Position numbers and translations under genes: made by a program. From Methylonatrum sp040877625 (lineage in GTDB: Bacteria > Pseudomonadota > Gammaproteobacteria > Nitrococcales > Aquisalimonadaceae), in contig JBBDNK010000011.1 of assembly GCA_040877625.1 (NCBI GenBank), positions 68,437-132,436 on the forward strand: a DNA stretch of 64,000 nucleotides, written 5' to 3'. This document shows positions 27,304 through 36,531 of the stretch, in pieces (the stretch's first letter is position 1; each line of letters begins with the position of its first letter). The notes beneath the pieces were generated by a model, which searched no databases, was not told the origin of the DNA, and saw only the letters and a list, made by a program, of their open reading frames with translations.

Positions 27304-27528
27304 TCAGTGCGTTCCCTCTTTTCCCATACCCGATCCAGCGCACGCCGGGCGGCGGCTATCGAAGGCTACCGCGCCCCCAATCAAACCACGCAAAGCGCAG
27401 TCCGATGTGTCTACAATACTGAACTCACACGCTGCCCCCCAGTGGGCGGCAAGTGAAATTGGCCGTGACCGTAGCTTACCCGGATCGCCGGCTCCTTGAC
27501 GCTGCGTATCGGCCAGGATGGACTTAAC

Positions 27529-29034
27529 GTGACTGTTACCCGCACCGATGATCTTGATCTGTTACTTCAGACCCTGCCGCCGCATTTGCAGCGGGTACTG
27601 GAGGCGCAGGCCGCCGACAGTCTGCTCGAGGTCGTCATGGACTTCGGGCGCTTACCGCAAGCCCGTTATCCCGGTAGCGCGGTCAATCTCACCGATACAC
27701 CTGTCGCCCGTGAGGACATCGACCGGGTCGTACACGCGGTGGGCGAGTTCGGCGCCGACAACCGCGCCGGTATCCCCGGCACCCTGCACCGCATCTCCGC
27801 CATCCGTAACCGCAAGGGGCAGATCATCGGGCTGACGCTGCGGGTTGGTCGCGCCGTATTCGGCACCATCGAACATATTCGCGATCAGGTCGAGGCCGGC
27901 AAAAGTGTCCTGCTGCTGGGGCCTCCCGGGGTCGGCAAGACCACCCGCCTGCGGGAAATTGCCCGTGTGTTGGCCGACGACTTCAACAAACGCGTGGTGG
28001 TGATCGATACCTCCAACGAAATTGCCGGCGACGGTGACGTGCCGCACCCTGCGATCGGCAACGCGCGGCGAATGCAGGTGGCGCATCCCGAGGCCCAGCA
28101 TGCGGTAATGATCGAGGCAGTGGAAAATCACATGCCCGAGGTCATCGTGATCGATGAAATCGGCACCGCCGCCGAGGCATTGGCGGCACGCACCATTGCC
28201 GAGCGGGGGGTGCAGCTTATCGGCACGGCGCATGGTAATACCCTGGAGAACCTCGTCCTCAACCCCACCCTGTCCGACCTCATCGGCGGCGTGCAGGTGG
28301 TGACCCTCTCCGACGACGAAGCACGCCTTCGCGGCACCCAGAAGACCGTATCCGAGCGCAAGGCGTCGCCGACCTTCCATGCCGTGGTGGAGCTTCTGGA
28401 CCGCGAACAGCTCATCGTACACGTGGCGGCCTCAGCCGCCGTGGATAAGCTGCTCAGGGGCTTACCGCCATCCGGGCAGCGACGTGGGGGCACGGAGGAG
28501 CCACCGCCACGCAGACGCGCGCCGACGCGCGAGGCAGCTGAACAACGGCGCATCCCGCTGCCTGGCGAACGCCCGCGACAGGTCGCAATCTACCCATACG
28601 CGATCAGCCGCGACCTGGTTGAACGGGTGATCCGCAGTCTGCGACTGGATGCTCGCACCGTTGCCCGGCCCGAGCAGGCCGATGCCATCATCGCCTTGCG
28701 TTCGCGTACGGACGACCTGCGCCTGCAGCGCATCCTTGGCATGAACGAGGCACCGGTTTACGAAATCAAAAAGAACAGCACCGCGCAGATTCGACGCGTA
28801 CTCCAGGGCGCCTTCCACGTTGTAAACGATATCGACGACGATGAACTGACCGCGGCTGTCCAGGAAGCGGAGCAAGCCGTACGCCAGGCACTGGAGACCC
28901 GCGAACCACAGGCGCTCCCGCCTCGCCCGCCCGCGGTTCGGGAGCTGCAGCACAGGGTTGTGGTACGGCTTAACCTCTCTGCGGAAGGCGAAGGCACCGG
29001 CCCCCACCGCCACCTGGTCATCCACCCTGACTGA
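27529..29034 (+). CDS. AAA ATPase with R3H-type domain (Ycf45/SpoIIIAA-like)
   Basis: A protein of about 501 residues. Walker A is GPPGVGKTT (131-139) and Walker B VIVIDE (205-210), in a RecA-like domain similar to stage III sporulation protein AA and the plastid/cyanobacterial Ycf45. The C-terminal half has a basic, Pro-rich linker, then a region with VRELQHRVVVRLNL near the end that fits an R3H-like single-stranded nucleic-acid-binding segment. The role in proteobacteria is not established. GTG 27529 has AGGA upstream; TTG 27496 is an alternative. It stands alone, followed by the DUF4239 gene. Confidence 0.82.
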   Translation: MTVTRTDDLDLLLQTLPPHLQRVLEAQAADSLLEVVMDFGRLPQARYPGSAVNLTDTPVAREDIDRVVHAVGEFGADNRAGIPGTLHRISAIRNRKGQIIGLTLRVGRAVFGTIEHIRDQVEAGKSVLLLGPPGVGKTTRLREIARVLADDFNKRVVVIDTSNEIAGDGDVPHPAIGNARRMQVAHPEAQHAVMIEAVENHMPEVIVIDEIGTAAEALAARTIAERGVQLIGTAHGNTLENLVLNPTLSDLIGGVQVVTLSDDEARLRGTQKTVSERKASPTFHAVVELLDREQLIVHVAASAAVDKLLRGLPPSGQRRGGTEEPPPRRRAPTREAAEQRRIPLPGERPRQVAIYPYAISRDLVERVIRSLRLDARTVARPEQADAIIALRSRTDDLRLQRILGMNEAPVYEIKKNSTAQIRRVLQGAFHVVNDIDDDELTAAVQEAEQAVRQALETREPQALPPRPPAVRELQHRVVVRLNLSAEGEGTGPHRHLVIHPD

Positions 29035-29097
29035 AGGCGTCACGCTAAAAATGGCCTAAGTTCTATCCAGATATGGATCCGTAACCTGGCAGGCGCA

Positions 29098-29898
29098 ATG
29101 ACGGATATATTGCCCGTTCACTATCTGGATTATCTGCCGATCTGGGCCGTATTCCTCCTCTCCATCATTTTTCTGTTCGGTTTCAGCGAGATTGGTTCTC
29201 GTATTGGCAGACGACGGCAATCCACCGACATGGGAGAATCCTCACAGAGCGAGGTGATCATGGGTGCATTGCTCGGACTGCTGGCCTTCATGCTCGCCTT
29301 TTCCTTCGGTATCGCGGAGGCCCGTTATGAAGCACGCAAGCAGGCGGTTCTCGACGAGGCCAATGCTATCGGTACGACCTGGCTACGTTCCCGGATGTTG
29401 CCAGCCCCGCACTCCTCGCAAATCCTGCCGCTCCTGAAACGCTATGTGGACATGCGCATCGCAGGCGCGGGCTCGGAGTCGGTCGAGGAACTTCGCGAGG
29501 CCCTGGACCATTCAACGGAGTTGCACGAAAAGCTGTGGCGGCATGTGGTCACCCTGGGCAGGGACCACTCCCGCTCCATCACGCTTGGATTGTTCATCGA
29601 CTCACTTAACGACGTCATCGATCTCCATGAGACGCGGGTAACAATTGCCCACTACCGGATGCCGACCAGTATCTGGGTAGCGCTCTACCTCATCGCCTTT
29701 GCGGCAATGACGATGGTGGGTTTGCATGCCGGGCTGTCCGGCGGACGCAGCCTGTTGGTGACGGTGCTGTTGACGGCGACGCTGGCAATGGCCATTTCAT
29801 TCGTTATCGATCTCGACCGACCCAGCCAGACCCTGTTCAGCGTGAGTCAGCAATCGCTGATGGACCTGCGGGAGACTATGGACCATCCGGCACGGTGA
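29098..29898 (+). CDS. DUF4239 (bestrophin-like) membrane protein
   Basis: A 266-residue protein with four predicted membrane segments: about 14-33 and 54-74 at the N-terminus, about 195-213 and 220-240 at the C-terminus, flanking a helical soluble region. The AEARYEARKQAVLDEANAIG stretch and the later DLDRP are typical of the DUF4239 family, often called bestrophin-like. A channel role is only suggested by name and is unproven. It converges on selO. Confidence 0.8.
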   Translation: MTDILPVHYLDYLPIWAVFLLSIIFLFGFSEIGSRIGRRRQSTDMGESSQSEVIMGALLGLLAFMLAFSFGIAEARYEARKQAVLDEANAIGTTWLRSRMLPAPHSSQILPLLKRYVDMRIAGAGSESVEELREALDHSTELHEKLWRHVVTLGRDHSRSITLGLFIDSLNDVIDLHETRVTIAHYRMPTSIWVALYLIAFAAMTMVGLHAGLSGGRSLLVTVLLTATLAMAISFVIDLDRPSQTLFSVSQQSLMDLRETMDHPAR

Positions 29899-29916
29899 GC
29901 GAGTAACGCCCGCCAC

Positions 29917-31392
29917 TCACGTACCACAGAAGGTGCGGAAGACCTGCTCGTGAGCCGCTGCCGGCTGTTCATGGCGTTCGCGGCCCGGTTGAACCGTGAA
30001 CGGCCGGGCGAGCACCTCGTTCAGCGCCTCGAAGGCCGCAAAGTCGTCGTCTTCCGCGGCTTCGATCATCTGCTCGACCAGGTGATTTCGGGGAATGTAG
30101 AGAGGATTGACCGCCCCCATTCGCTCGGCAATGTCCGCTGGAGACCGGGCTTCGACAGCAAGCCGCTCACGCCAACGCCTCAGCCATTCCAGGACAGATT
30201 CCGGTCGCTCGAACAACGCGAGCAACGCAGGATCGGCCGCTGGTGATTCGGCGCACGCCGAGAGCCGACGGAAGGTCAGCGTAAAGTCGGCACGGCCGGC
30301 ATGCATGGCCTTGAGCAGGGATTCCGCGAGCTCGAAATCCCCCTCCTCTTCCCGGGCCAGGCCGAGCTTGGCCCGCATCTCGACCAGGCACGCCGCCTGA
30401 TACTGCTCGGGAAAACGCTGGATCAGCTCGTTGGCGGGCTCGACCGCCTTTTCCTGACTGTCATCGATCAGCGGCAGCAGCGTTTCGGCCAGACGCGCCA
30501 TATTCCACTGGGCGATGCCCGGCTGGTTGCCGTAGGCATAGCGACCGTGCTGATCGATCGAGCTGAAGACGGTACCGGGGTCATAGACGTCCATGAACGC
30601 GCAGGGCCCATAGTCGATGGTCTCGCCCGAGACCGAAACGTTGTCGGTATTCATCACACCATGGATAAAGCCGACGCTCATCCACTTCGCCACCAGCGCC
30701 GCCTGACGTTCCTGTACCGCCGCGATCAGTGCCAGAGGGCGTTGATCCTCGGCCACATCCGCCAGGTGCGGATAATGGCGTTCGATCACATGCTCGGCCA
30801 GTACGCGCAGCCCTTCGACATCACCGCGGGCAGCAAAGTACTGAAACGTGCCGACGCGGATATGGCTTGCCGCCACCCGCGTCAGGACGGCGCCGGGCAG
30901 AGCTGTCTCACGGTACACGCGTTGACCGGTCGTTACCGCCGCCAGCGACCGGGTGGTCGGGATACCCATCGCGTGCATGGCCTCGCTGACCACGTACTCC
31001 CGCAGCACCGGCCCCAGCGGCGCCCGGCCGTCACCGCCGCGCGAAAATGGCGTGCGTCCGGCACCCTTCAGCTGAATGTCCCGCAGCCGCCCGTGCCGGT
31101 CGACCACCTCGCCAAGCAAAACCGCACGGCCATCCCCCAGCCGTGGCACAAACCCGCCGAACTGATGCCCGGCATAAGCCTGGGCCAGGGGCTCCACCCC
31201 AGGCGGCAGGGCGTTACCGGAAAAATATCTGGCGGCCTGTTCCTTAGCCAGGGCCTGCGCATCGAAGCCCAGTTCCTCCGCCAGTGGCCGATTGAAGCCG
31301 ACCAGACGCGGCGACGTGACGGGCTCGGGCGTGAAACGCTCGTAAAAGCGCTCCGGCAGGTGGCTGTAACGAAGGCTGAACTCGGGGAACAT
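29917..31392 (-). CDS. selO: Protein adenylyltransferase SelO (YdiU)
   Basis: A 491-residue pseudokinase-fold enzyme that transfers AMP from ATP to protein hydroxyls, implicated in redox stress responses. Motifs: GDGRAVLLGE (86-95), K109 (QLKGAGRTPFSRGGDG), E136, the catalytic-loop HGVMNTDN (244-251) and the DFG-equivalent D260-Y-G. The C-terminus ends F-C-G-T, with Cys489 third from the end, the position of selenocysteine in eukaryotic SelO. GGAG precedes the ATG. Length is typical. Confidence 0.95.
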   Translation of the reverse strand: MFPEFSLRYSHLPERFYERFTPEPVTSPRLVGFNRPLAEELGFDAQALAKEQAARYFSGNALPPGVEPLAQAYAGHQFGGFVPRLGDGRAVLLGEVVDRHGRLRDIQLKGAGRTPFSRGGDGRAPLGPVLREYVVSEAMHAMGIPTTRSLAAVTTGQRVYRETALPGAVLTRVAASHIRVGTFQYFAARGDVEGLRVLAEHVIERHYPHLADVAEDQRPLALIAAVQERQAALVAKWMSVGFIHGVMNTDNVSVSGETIDYGPCAFMDVYDPGTVFSSIDQHGRYAYGNQPGIAQWNMARLAETLLPLIDDSQEKAVEPANELIQRFPEQYQAACLVEMRAKLGLAREEEGDFELAESLLKAMHAGRADFTLTFRRLSACAESPAADPALLALFERPESVLEWLRRWRERLAVEARSPADIAERMGAVNPLYIPRNHLVEQMIEAAEDDDFAAFEALNEVLARPFTVQPGRERHEQPAAAHEQVFRTFCGT

Positions 31393-31472
31393 ACAGGCTC
31401 CAGAATGACCATGTGCAGAACGTGGTGGAACAGATGTTGAGACTGCTGCGTATTTATCAAGGTATCGATCAA

Positions 31473-31493
31473 GGGAGCCTCTGATCTATTCCC
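31473..31493 (+). repeat. Dispersed IS-end-like repeat, copy B
   Basis: A 21-bp copy (GGGAGCCTCTG then ATCTATTCCC) without the CATGGGGCTCTGCGGAGC extension. It lies 80 bp upstream of selO, between it and the MFS gene, with its outer end pointing left. The outer flank ATCAAG resembles that of copy A. Confidence 0.7.
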
Positions 31494-31553
31494 GGGTAAC
31501 TCACCCGCATACTGCCGGGGAATTCGATGGGTGTCCCGCGACGCCGATCGAAC

Positions 31554-33152
31554 TCACGCCTGAGCCTTGCCGGAGGCGTCAAGCGCATCGTTGCCTGCTG
31601 AAGCCGCCGGTGACGGCGTCACCGGCAGGTGACGAAGGTACAAGGCCGTGAACACAGCGGTGGCGGCCAGAATGACCGCGCCGATGGCGGCATTAACGTG
31701 CAATGCCGCGTTGAACGCGCCCTGTGCCGCCGCGAACAGCTGGGCACCCGCCTCGGCCGGCAGTTCATTTGCCGCTGCCAGCGCCCCGCCGAGGGTATCG
31801 ATGGCGGCGGTGGCGAGCGCGGGCGGTATATCGGCGGGCAGTGCGTCGGCGAGGCTCCACCGATACACCGCGGCGCCGATGCTGCCGATGACCGCAACTC
31901 CCAATGCCATGCCCAGCTCGGCGGCCGTCTCCGATGTTGCCGAGGCGGCCCCGGCCTTGTCCGCGGACGCCGAACTGACCACCAGATCGGTGCCGAGTAT
32001 CATCATCGGCATCACTCCCACGCCCAGAATGAGGCTGCCGAGCATGAGCAGGAGCAGGCTGTTGGCGCCACCGACCTGGGTCATGACGAGCAACCCCGAC
32101 CCGGCAAACAGCAGGCCGGCCGGAATCAGCCGGGCCGGGCGCAGGCGTTGTGCAAGCGCCGGCACCAACATCGCGGCAAAAACCTGAATCACCGTCGCCG
32201 GCAGCATGACCAGGCCCGCCTTCAGGGGTGACAGCCCGAGCACGCCCTGCAGGTGCTGAAACACCATCAGCCAGGCGCCGGAGAGCGCCAGTATGGTCAG
32301 CAGCATGGCCGCCACCGCCGTGCTGAACGCACGGTTGGCAAACAGGTCGAGGTCGAACATCGGCTCGGCGAGCCGGCGCTGGCGACGAACGAAAACCAAC
32401 CCGATCCCAAGCCCCACCACCACCGAAAGCACGGACACCATGGCGACGCCGTACCTGGCCATATCCTTCAAGCCGTACATCACCGCCAGCAAGCTGGAAA
32501 TGCACAGCAGCGCACTGAGCAAGTCAAGCTGACCGGCGTTGTCGTCACGAAACTCGGGCAGCAGCAGCGGTCCTGCAATCAGCAATAACGCCATCACCGG
32601 CACCCCGAGCAGGAAGACGGCGCCCCACCAGAAGAATTCGAGAATGGCGCCGCCCACGAGCGGGCCTAGGGCGCTGCCCACCATGAAACCCATCATCCAG
32701 ACGGTGATGGCGAATGTTCGTTCGCTGTTCACCTGGAACATATTGCGAATCAGGGAGAGCGTCGACGGCATCAGGGTGGCGCCCGCAATACCCAGCAAGG
32801 CGCGCGTCGCAATCAGCATCTCGGCGCTGGTGGAAAATGCCGCCATGACCGAGGCGACACCAAATGCGACAGCGCCGCCGAGCAGCAGCCGCCGGCGGCC
32901 AATGCGATCACCCAGTGTGCCCATGGTGATCAGGAAGCCGGCGATCATGAAGCCGTAGATATCCAGGATCCACAGCAACTGCGCGCTGGTGGGCCGCAGC
33001 GCGGCGCTGAGATGCGGCACGGCCAAGTGCAGCACGGTCATGTCCAGGGCGAGCAGCACCGTCGGCAGCATCAATACGGCCAGGCCCCACCACTCGCGTA
33101 CGGTAGCCGGCCGGGGCGCCGCGGAGTCGGAGCCAATAATGGCAGTCGTCAT
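31554..33152 (-). CDS. MFS drug efflux transporter, DHA2 family (14 TM)
   Basis: A 532-residue major facilitator with about 14 membrane segments. LDMTVLHLAVPHL is the DHA2 motif D1 in TM1, GDRIGRRRLLL is motif A, and MVGSALGPLVGG is antiporter motif C in TM5. The closest well-known relatives are SmvA/QacA-type exporters of cationic antiseptics; the true substrate is unknown. AAGGA lies 6 nt before ATG 33152. The start codon overlaps the stop of a 32-residue Cys-rich ORF, which suggests translational coupling. Confidence 0.88.
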   Translation of the reverse strand: MTTAIIGSDSAAPRPATVREWWGLAVLMLPTVLLALDMTVLHLAVPHLSAALRPTSAQLLWILDIYGFMIAGFLITMGTLGDRIGRRRLLLGGAVAFGVASVMAAFSTSAEMLIATRALLGIAGATLMPSTLSLIRNMFQVNSERTFAITVWMMGFMVGSALGPLVGGAILEFFWWGAVFLLGVPVMALLLIAGPLLLPEFRDDNAGQLDLLSALLCISSLLAVMYGLKDMARYGVAMVSVLSVVVGLGIGLVFVRRQRRLAEPMFDLDLFANRAFSTAVAAMLLTILALSGAWLMVFQHLQGVLGLSPLKAGLVMLPATVIQVFAAMLVPALAQRLRPARLIPAGLLFAGSGLLVMTQVGGANSLLLLMLGSLILGVGVMPMMILGTDLVVSSASADKAGAASATSETAAELGMALGVAVIGSIGAAVYRWSLADALPADIPPALATAAIDTLGGALAAANELPAEAGAQLFAAAQGAFNAALHVNAAIGAVILAATAVFTALYLRHLPVTPSPAASAGNDALDASGKAQA

Positions 33153-33247
33153 TGGATTCCTTTTACAAAAGTGGTCTGCGTCAGGTCGAGTTCCACCTCG
33201 AAGCTGACCGCACCGCAGCGGCAACTGCAGTGGTGGGTCCCAAGCAT
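33149..33247 (-). CDS. Short Cys-rich leader ORF resembling a truncated GFA-family N-terminus
   Basis: A 32-codon frame starts at ATG 33247 with a strong GGAGGG site 7 nt upstream and stops at TGA 33149-33151, overlapping the MFS start codon. The peptide begins MLGTHHCSCRCGAVSFEVEL. That is the N-terminus expected of a GFA (glutathione-dependent formaldehyde-activating type) zinc protein, but it breaks off before the remaining Cys ligands. Either it is a relic whose remainder was replaced by the MFS gene, or it now works as a leader coupling translation into the transporter. Confidence 0.55.
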   Translation of the reverse strand: MLGTHHCSCRCGAVSFEVELDLTQTTFVKGIQ

Positions 33248-33332
33248 GGTTTCACCCTCCAGTTCACACCAACGCGTTACAACGTGTGCGAACGTTAGAT
33301 GATAGTCGTTTTACCTGCTTGGGATTCGACTG

Positions 33333-33350
33333 TTAAGGAGACACTAGAGT
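33333..33350 (+). repeat. Possible degenerate IS-end-like repeat
   Basis: TTAAGGAGACACT matches the outer end of copies E-G together with a YTAR-type TTAA flank, but similarity stops after 13 bases. It lies just downstream of nqrM. Chance is possible. Confidence 0.3.
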
Positions 33351-33357
33351 CAGCTGC

Positions 33358-33585
33358 TTAAGGGGTGTGGGTCGCGTCCGATACTTTGCGCTCCGGCTGA
33401 ACACCATTCTCTTCCCTGCAGCGGCTTCGGTCGCCGCCGCAAACTCCGCACTCCCCGCCCAGGCCGACGGCACCCAGCCCCCCGCACGACCCTTTCACGG
33501 GCTTGTTCGACAGGATCACGCCGATGGCCATGCCGGCGAACAGCAGACCGAACAGCACGATGGCGGCGAGTATGGTGGTCAGCAT
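33358..33585 (-). CDS. nqrM: Na+-NQR maturation factor NqrM
   Basis: A 75-residue protein of the NqrM (former DUF539) family: one N-terminal membrane segment (about 5-25), then SNKPVKGSCGGLGAVGLGGE and CGVCGG with four Cys (33, 45, 48, 56). NqrM is needed to build the intramembrane Fe site between NqrD and NqrE. It is the last gene of the nqr cluster; its ATG overlaps the apbE stop (TGATG). Confidence 0.93.
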   Translation of the reverse strand: MLTTILAAIVLFGLLFAGMAIGVILSNKPVKGSCGGLGAVGLGGECGVCGGDRSRCREENGVQPERKVSDATHTP

Positions 33586-34622
33586 CAGTCGGCCTCTCCG
33601 TCGAGGTAGGGGGAAAACGCCGGTGTCATCCGTTCCCTGACCGTGCCGTTATCCCGTATCAGTAACAGTACTGCCAGGTCCCGGTCGCGCGCAAATGCGT
33701 AGCCGGCCTCTGCGCCCAGCGCGGTAATCGCGGTGGCCAGGCCGTCGGCCTGTGTGCAGCTGTCATGCAGTACAGTGACCGAAACCACGTCCTGCGGGAT
33801 GGGGTAACCGGTACGTGGGTCTATGGTGTGGGAGTACTCGCGGTCCTGATCGCGGAAGAAGTTGCGGTAGCTGCCGGAGGTCGCCACCGCCTTGTCGCCG
33901 GGCTCAATGATGCTGTGGACGGCACGCTGCCCGGGGCCGGGCCGTTCGATACCGATGCGCCAGCGTTGGCCGTCGGGCTTGCGGCCGCGCACCCGCATGT
34001 CGCCGCCGATATCGACCAGATAGGCAGTGGTGCCGCGCTGCTCCAACCGGCCGGCGATCAGGTCCACGGCGTAGCCCTTGGCGATGGAGGACAGGTCCAG
34101 GTAGACGCCGCCCCGCTGGGTGAGCGTGCGGGTGTCTGGGTTCAGTCCAAGCTGCTGCCAGCCGACGCGGGCGCGGGCGGCCTTGATGTCTTCGATGGCG
34201 GGCGGCTCGGCGCGTGCCCCGTCCGGCCCGAAGCCCCACAGGTTGACCAACGGCCCCACCGTCGGGTCGTAGGCGCCGCCGGTTTGCGCGGCCAGTTGCA
34301 TCGACGCTCGCAGAACGTCGCTGAATTCCGGCGGCACGGTGATGGACTCCCCCGCCGCCGCCCGATTGAAGCGGCTGATGTGGGAATCCTCCCGGTAGGT
34401 GCTCATCTGCGCGTTCACGGCCTCAAGCGCGGCTTCGATATCTTCGCGGACGCGCCCGGCATCGGCAGCGGAGTTCGGCGGCACATACTTGACCGTCCAG
34501 GTCGTGCCCATGGTGGGGCCGGAGATCTCCTGTATCCGTGGTGCCTTCTCGCAGGCGGCGAGCAGCACGCACAGGCCGACAAGCAGCGCCCGCAGCTGCG
34601 GCATGCGCCTGGCGACGGCCAT
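33585..34622 (-). CDS. apbE: FAD:protein FMN transferase ApbE
   Basis: A 345-residue periplasmic flavin transferase that attaches FMN covalently to Thr in NqrB and NqrC. The signal/lipobox is VLLAAC (Cys24). ISGPTMGTTWTVKY, MSTYREDSHISRFN, YLDLSSIAKGYAVD, VDIGGDMR and YSHTIDPRTGYP are family blocks. ATG 34622 follows the nqrF stop by one base (TGACATG). The open frame extends upstream inside nqrF without supporting evidence. Its place within the nqr cluster fits its substrates. Confidence 0.95.
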   Translation of the reverse strand: MAVARRMPQLRALLVGLCVLLAACEKAPRIQEISGPTMGTTWTVKYVPPNSAADAGRVREDIEAALEAVNAQMSTYREDSHISRFNRAAAGESITVPPEFSDVLRASMQLAAQTGGAYDPTVGPLVNLWGFGPDGARAEPPAIEDIKAARARVGWQQLGLNPDTRTLTQRGGVYLDLSSIAKGYAVDLIAGRLEQRGTTAYLVDIGGDMRVRGRKPDGQRWRIGIERPGPGQRAVHSIIEPGDKAVATSGSYRNFFRDQDREYSHTIDPRTGYPIPQDVVSVTVLHDSCTQADGLATAITALGAEAGYAFARDRDLAVLLLIRDNGTVRERMTPAFSPYLDGEAD

Positions 34623-34623
34623 G

Positions 34624-35856
34624 TCAGCCCCCAAAATCATCCAGCAGTATGTTTTCCGGTTCCACGCCCAGGTCGGTGAGCATCTTGATGGCGGAGGCAT
34701 TCATGATCGGTGGTCCGCAGAGGTAGTATTCGCAATCCTCGGGGGCCGGGTGGTCCTTGAGGTAGTTGTCGTAGAGCACCTGGTGGATGAAGCCGGTGAG
34801 GCCTTCCCAGTTGTCCTCGGGTAGCGGGTCGGACAGTGCCAGATGCCATGTAAAGTTTTCATGGTCCGCTGCCAGCCTGTCGAAGTCCTCGACGTAGAAC
34901 GCCTCCCGGTACGAGCGGGCACCGTACCAGAAGGTGATCTTGCGTTTGCTGTAGAGCCGCAGCAGCTGGTCGAAGATATGCGAGCGCATGGGCGCCATAC
35001 CGGCACCGCCGCCGATAAATACCATCTCCGCATCGGTCTCCTTGGCGTAGAACTCGCCGAACGGGCCGAACACGGTGAGCTTGTCGCCGGGCTTGAGGCT
35101 GAACGTATAGGATGACATCTTGCCCGGCGGTATGTCCTTGCTCGCCCCCGGCGGCGGCGTAGCGATGCGGACATTGAACTTGAGAAGACCTCGCTCCTCC
35201 GGGTAGTTGGCCATGGAGTAGGCGCGGATCACCTCGCCGTCGCTCTCGCAGTCCAGGTCGAACAGGTTCATCCGCTCCCAGTCGGCGCGAAACTGCTCGG
35301 GAATGTCGAAATCCTGGAATTTGACGTGAAACGGCGGTGTTTCCATCTGCACGAAGCCGCCGGCGCGGAAATCCACCTCCTCCCCCTCCGGCAGCTTCAG
35401 CACCAGTTCCTTGATGAAGGTGGCGACGTTGTCATTGGAGATGACTTCGCACTCCCACTTTTTCACCTCGAAGAATTCCGGCGCCACGATGATTTTCAGG
35501 TCTCGCTTCACAGCTACCTGGCAGGACAACCGATAGCCCGCGCGCACCTCCTTGCGCGTGAAATGGTCGACCTCGGTGGGCAGGATATCGCCGCCGCCCT
35601 CCACCACCTGGCAACGGCACTGGCCGCAGGTGCCGCCGCCGCCGCAGGCGGAGGACAGGAAGATGCCCTTGGCGGCGAGGGTAGTCAGCAGCTTGCCGCC
35701 GGCGGACGTCTCCACGCTCTTGTCGGGGTCGCCGTTGATCTCAATGCGCACATCGCCGCTGCTCACCAGGCGCGAACGGGCGGCGAGTATCATCAGCACC
35801 AGTACCAGCACCACGCCGGTAAAGGTTGCCACGCCGAACATAATCTCGAATGCCAT
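34624..35856 (-). CDS. nqrF: Na+-NQR subunit F (NADH dehydrogenase, FAD and 2Fe-2S)
   Basis: A 410-residue subunit with one N-terminal membrane helix and a plant-type 2Fe-2S ferredoxin domain (Cys71, 77, 80 and 112). It is followed by a ferredoxin-reductase module: FAD motif RAYSMANYP, GPFGEFYA, and NADH-binding GGGAGMAPMRSH. It oxidises NADH in the cytoplasm and feeds electrons into the complex. Length matches Vibrio NqrF (about 408). It follows nqrE by about 36 nt. Confidence 0.97.
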   Translation of the reverse strand: MAFEIMFGVATFTGVVLVLVLMILAARSRLVSSGDVRIEINGDPDKSVETSAGGKLLTTLAAKGIFLSSACGGGGTCGQCRCQVVEGGGDILPTEVDHFTRKEVRAGYRLSCQVAVKRDLKIIVAPEFFEVKKWECEVISNDNVATFIKELVLKLPEGEEVDFRAGGFVQMETPPFHVKFQDFDIPEQFRADWERMNLFDLDCESDGEVIRAYSMANYPEERGLLKFNVRIATPPPGASKDIPPGKMSSYTFSLKPGDKLTVFGPFGEFYAKETDAEMVFIGGGAGMAPMRSHIFDQLLRLYSKRKITFWYGARSYREAFYVEDFDRLAADHENFTWHLALSDPLPEDNWEGLTGFIHQVLYDNYLKDHPAPEDCEYYLCGPPIMNASAIKMLTDLGVEPENILLDDFGG

Positions 35857-35892
35857 GTTCTCTCCCCGGTGCGGCTAGCGCGCTGTCTCACA

Positions 35893-36513
35893 CTAGAGCT
35901 GCACCCCCGCGAAGGACATGAAGCCGAGCGACATCAGCCCCACCACCACAAAAGTGATCCCCAGCCCCTTGAGGCCGTCCGGCACGTCGCTGTACTTGAG
36001 CTTCTCCCGGATCGCCGCCAACAGCACGATGGCCAGCGCCCAACCGGTACCCGCGCCGAAGCCGAACACCACGCTCTCACCGAAACTGTAGTGCCGCTCC
36101 ACCATGAACAGGCTGGCGCCGAGAATGGCGCAGTTGACGGTGATCAGCGGCAGGAAAATGCCCAGCGCGTTGTAGAGGGAGGGTACGTACTTGTCGAGGA
36201 TCATCTCCAGGATCTGCACCAGCGCCGCAATCACGCCGATGTAACAGAGCAGGCCGAGGAAGCGCATGTCCAGGCTTTCAAGCGCGGCGATACCCGTCCA
36301 GGCCAGGGCACCTTCATCCAGCAGGTTGTGCAGCAGCAGATTGTTCACCGGTACGGTGATGGTGAGCACTACCACAACCGCGATGCCCAGCCCGAGCGCC
36401 GTCTCCACCTTCTTGGAAATGGCCAGGAAGGTGCACATGCCCAGAAAGAAGGCCAGCGCCATGTTCTCGACGAACACGGCGCGTATGAAGAGGCTCAGAT
36501 AGTGCTCGAACAC
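35893..36513 (-). CDS. nqrE: Na+-NQR subunit E
   Basis: A 206-residue integral membrane subunit with six helices, homologous to NqrD and RnfA. It carries FLGMCTFLAISKK with Cys27 and VNCAILGASLF with a second Cys; these are the positions that, with those of NqrD, hold the intramembrane iron-sulfur centre. YIGVIAALVQILEM is typical. It lies 18 nt after nqrD. Confidence 0.96.
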   Translation of the reverse strand: MFEHYLSLFIRAVFVENMALAFFLGMCTFLAISKKVETALGLGIAVVVVLTITVPVNNLLLHNLLDEGALAWTGIAALESLDMRFLGLLCYIGVIAALVQILEMILDKYVPSLYNALGIFLPLITVNCAILGASLFMVERHYSFGESVVFGFGAGTGWALAIVLLAAIREKLKYSDVPDGLKGLGITFVVVGLMSLGFMSFAGVQL

Positions 36514-36531
36514 ATCCTGCTCCCTGGCGTA

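Noticed and set aside
29917..31392. Possible selenocysteine in SelO.
   Set aside because: The C-terminal position holds an ordinary Cys codon before a normal stop; no in-frame TGA readthrough is needed.
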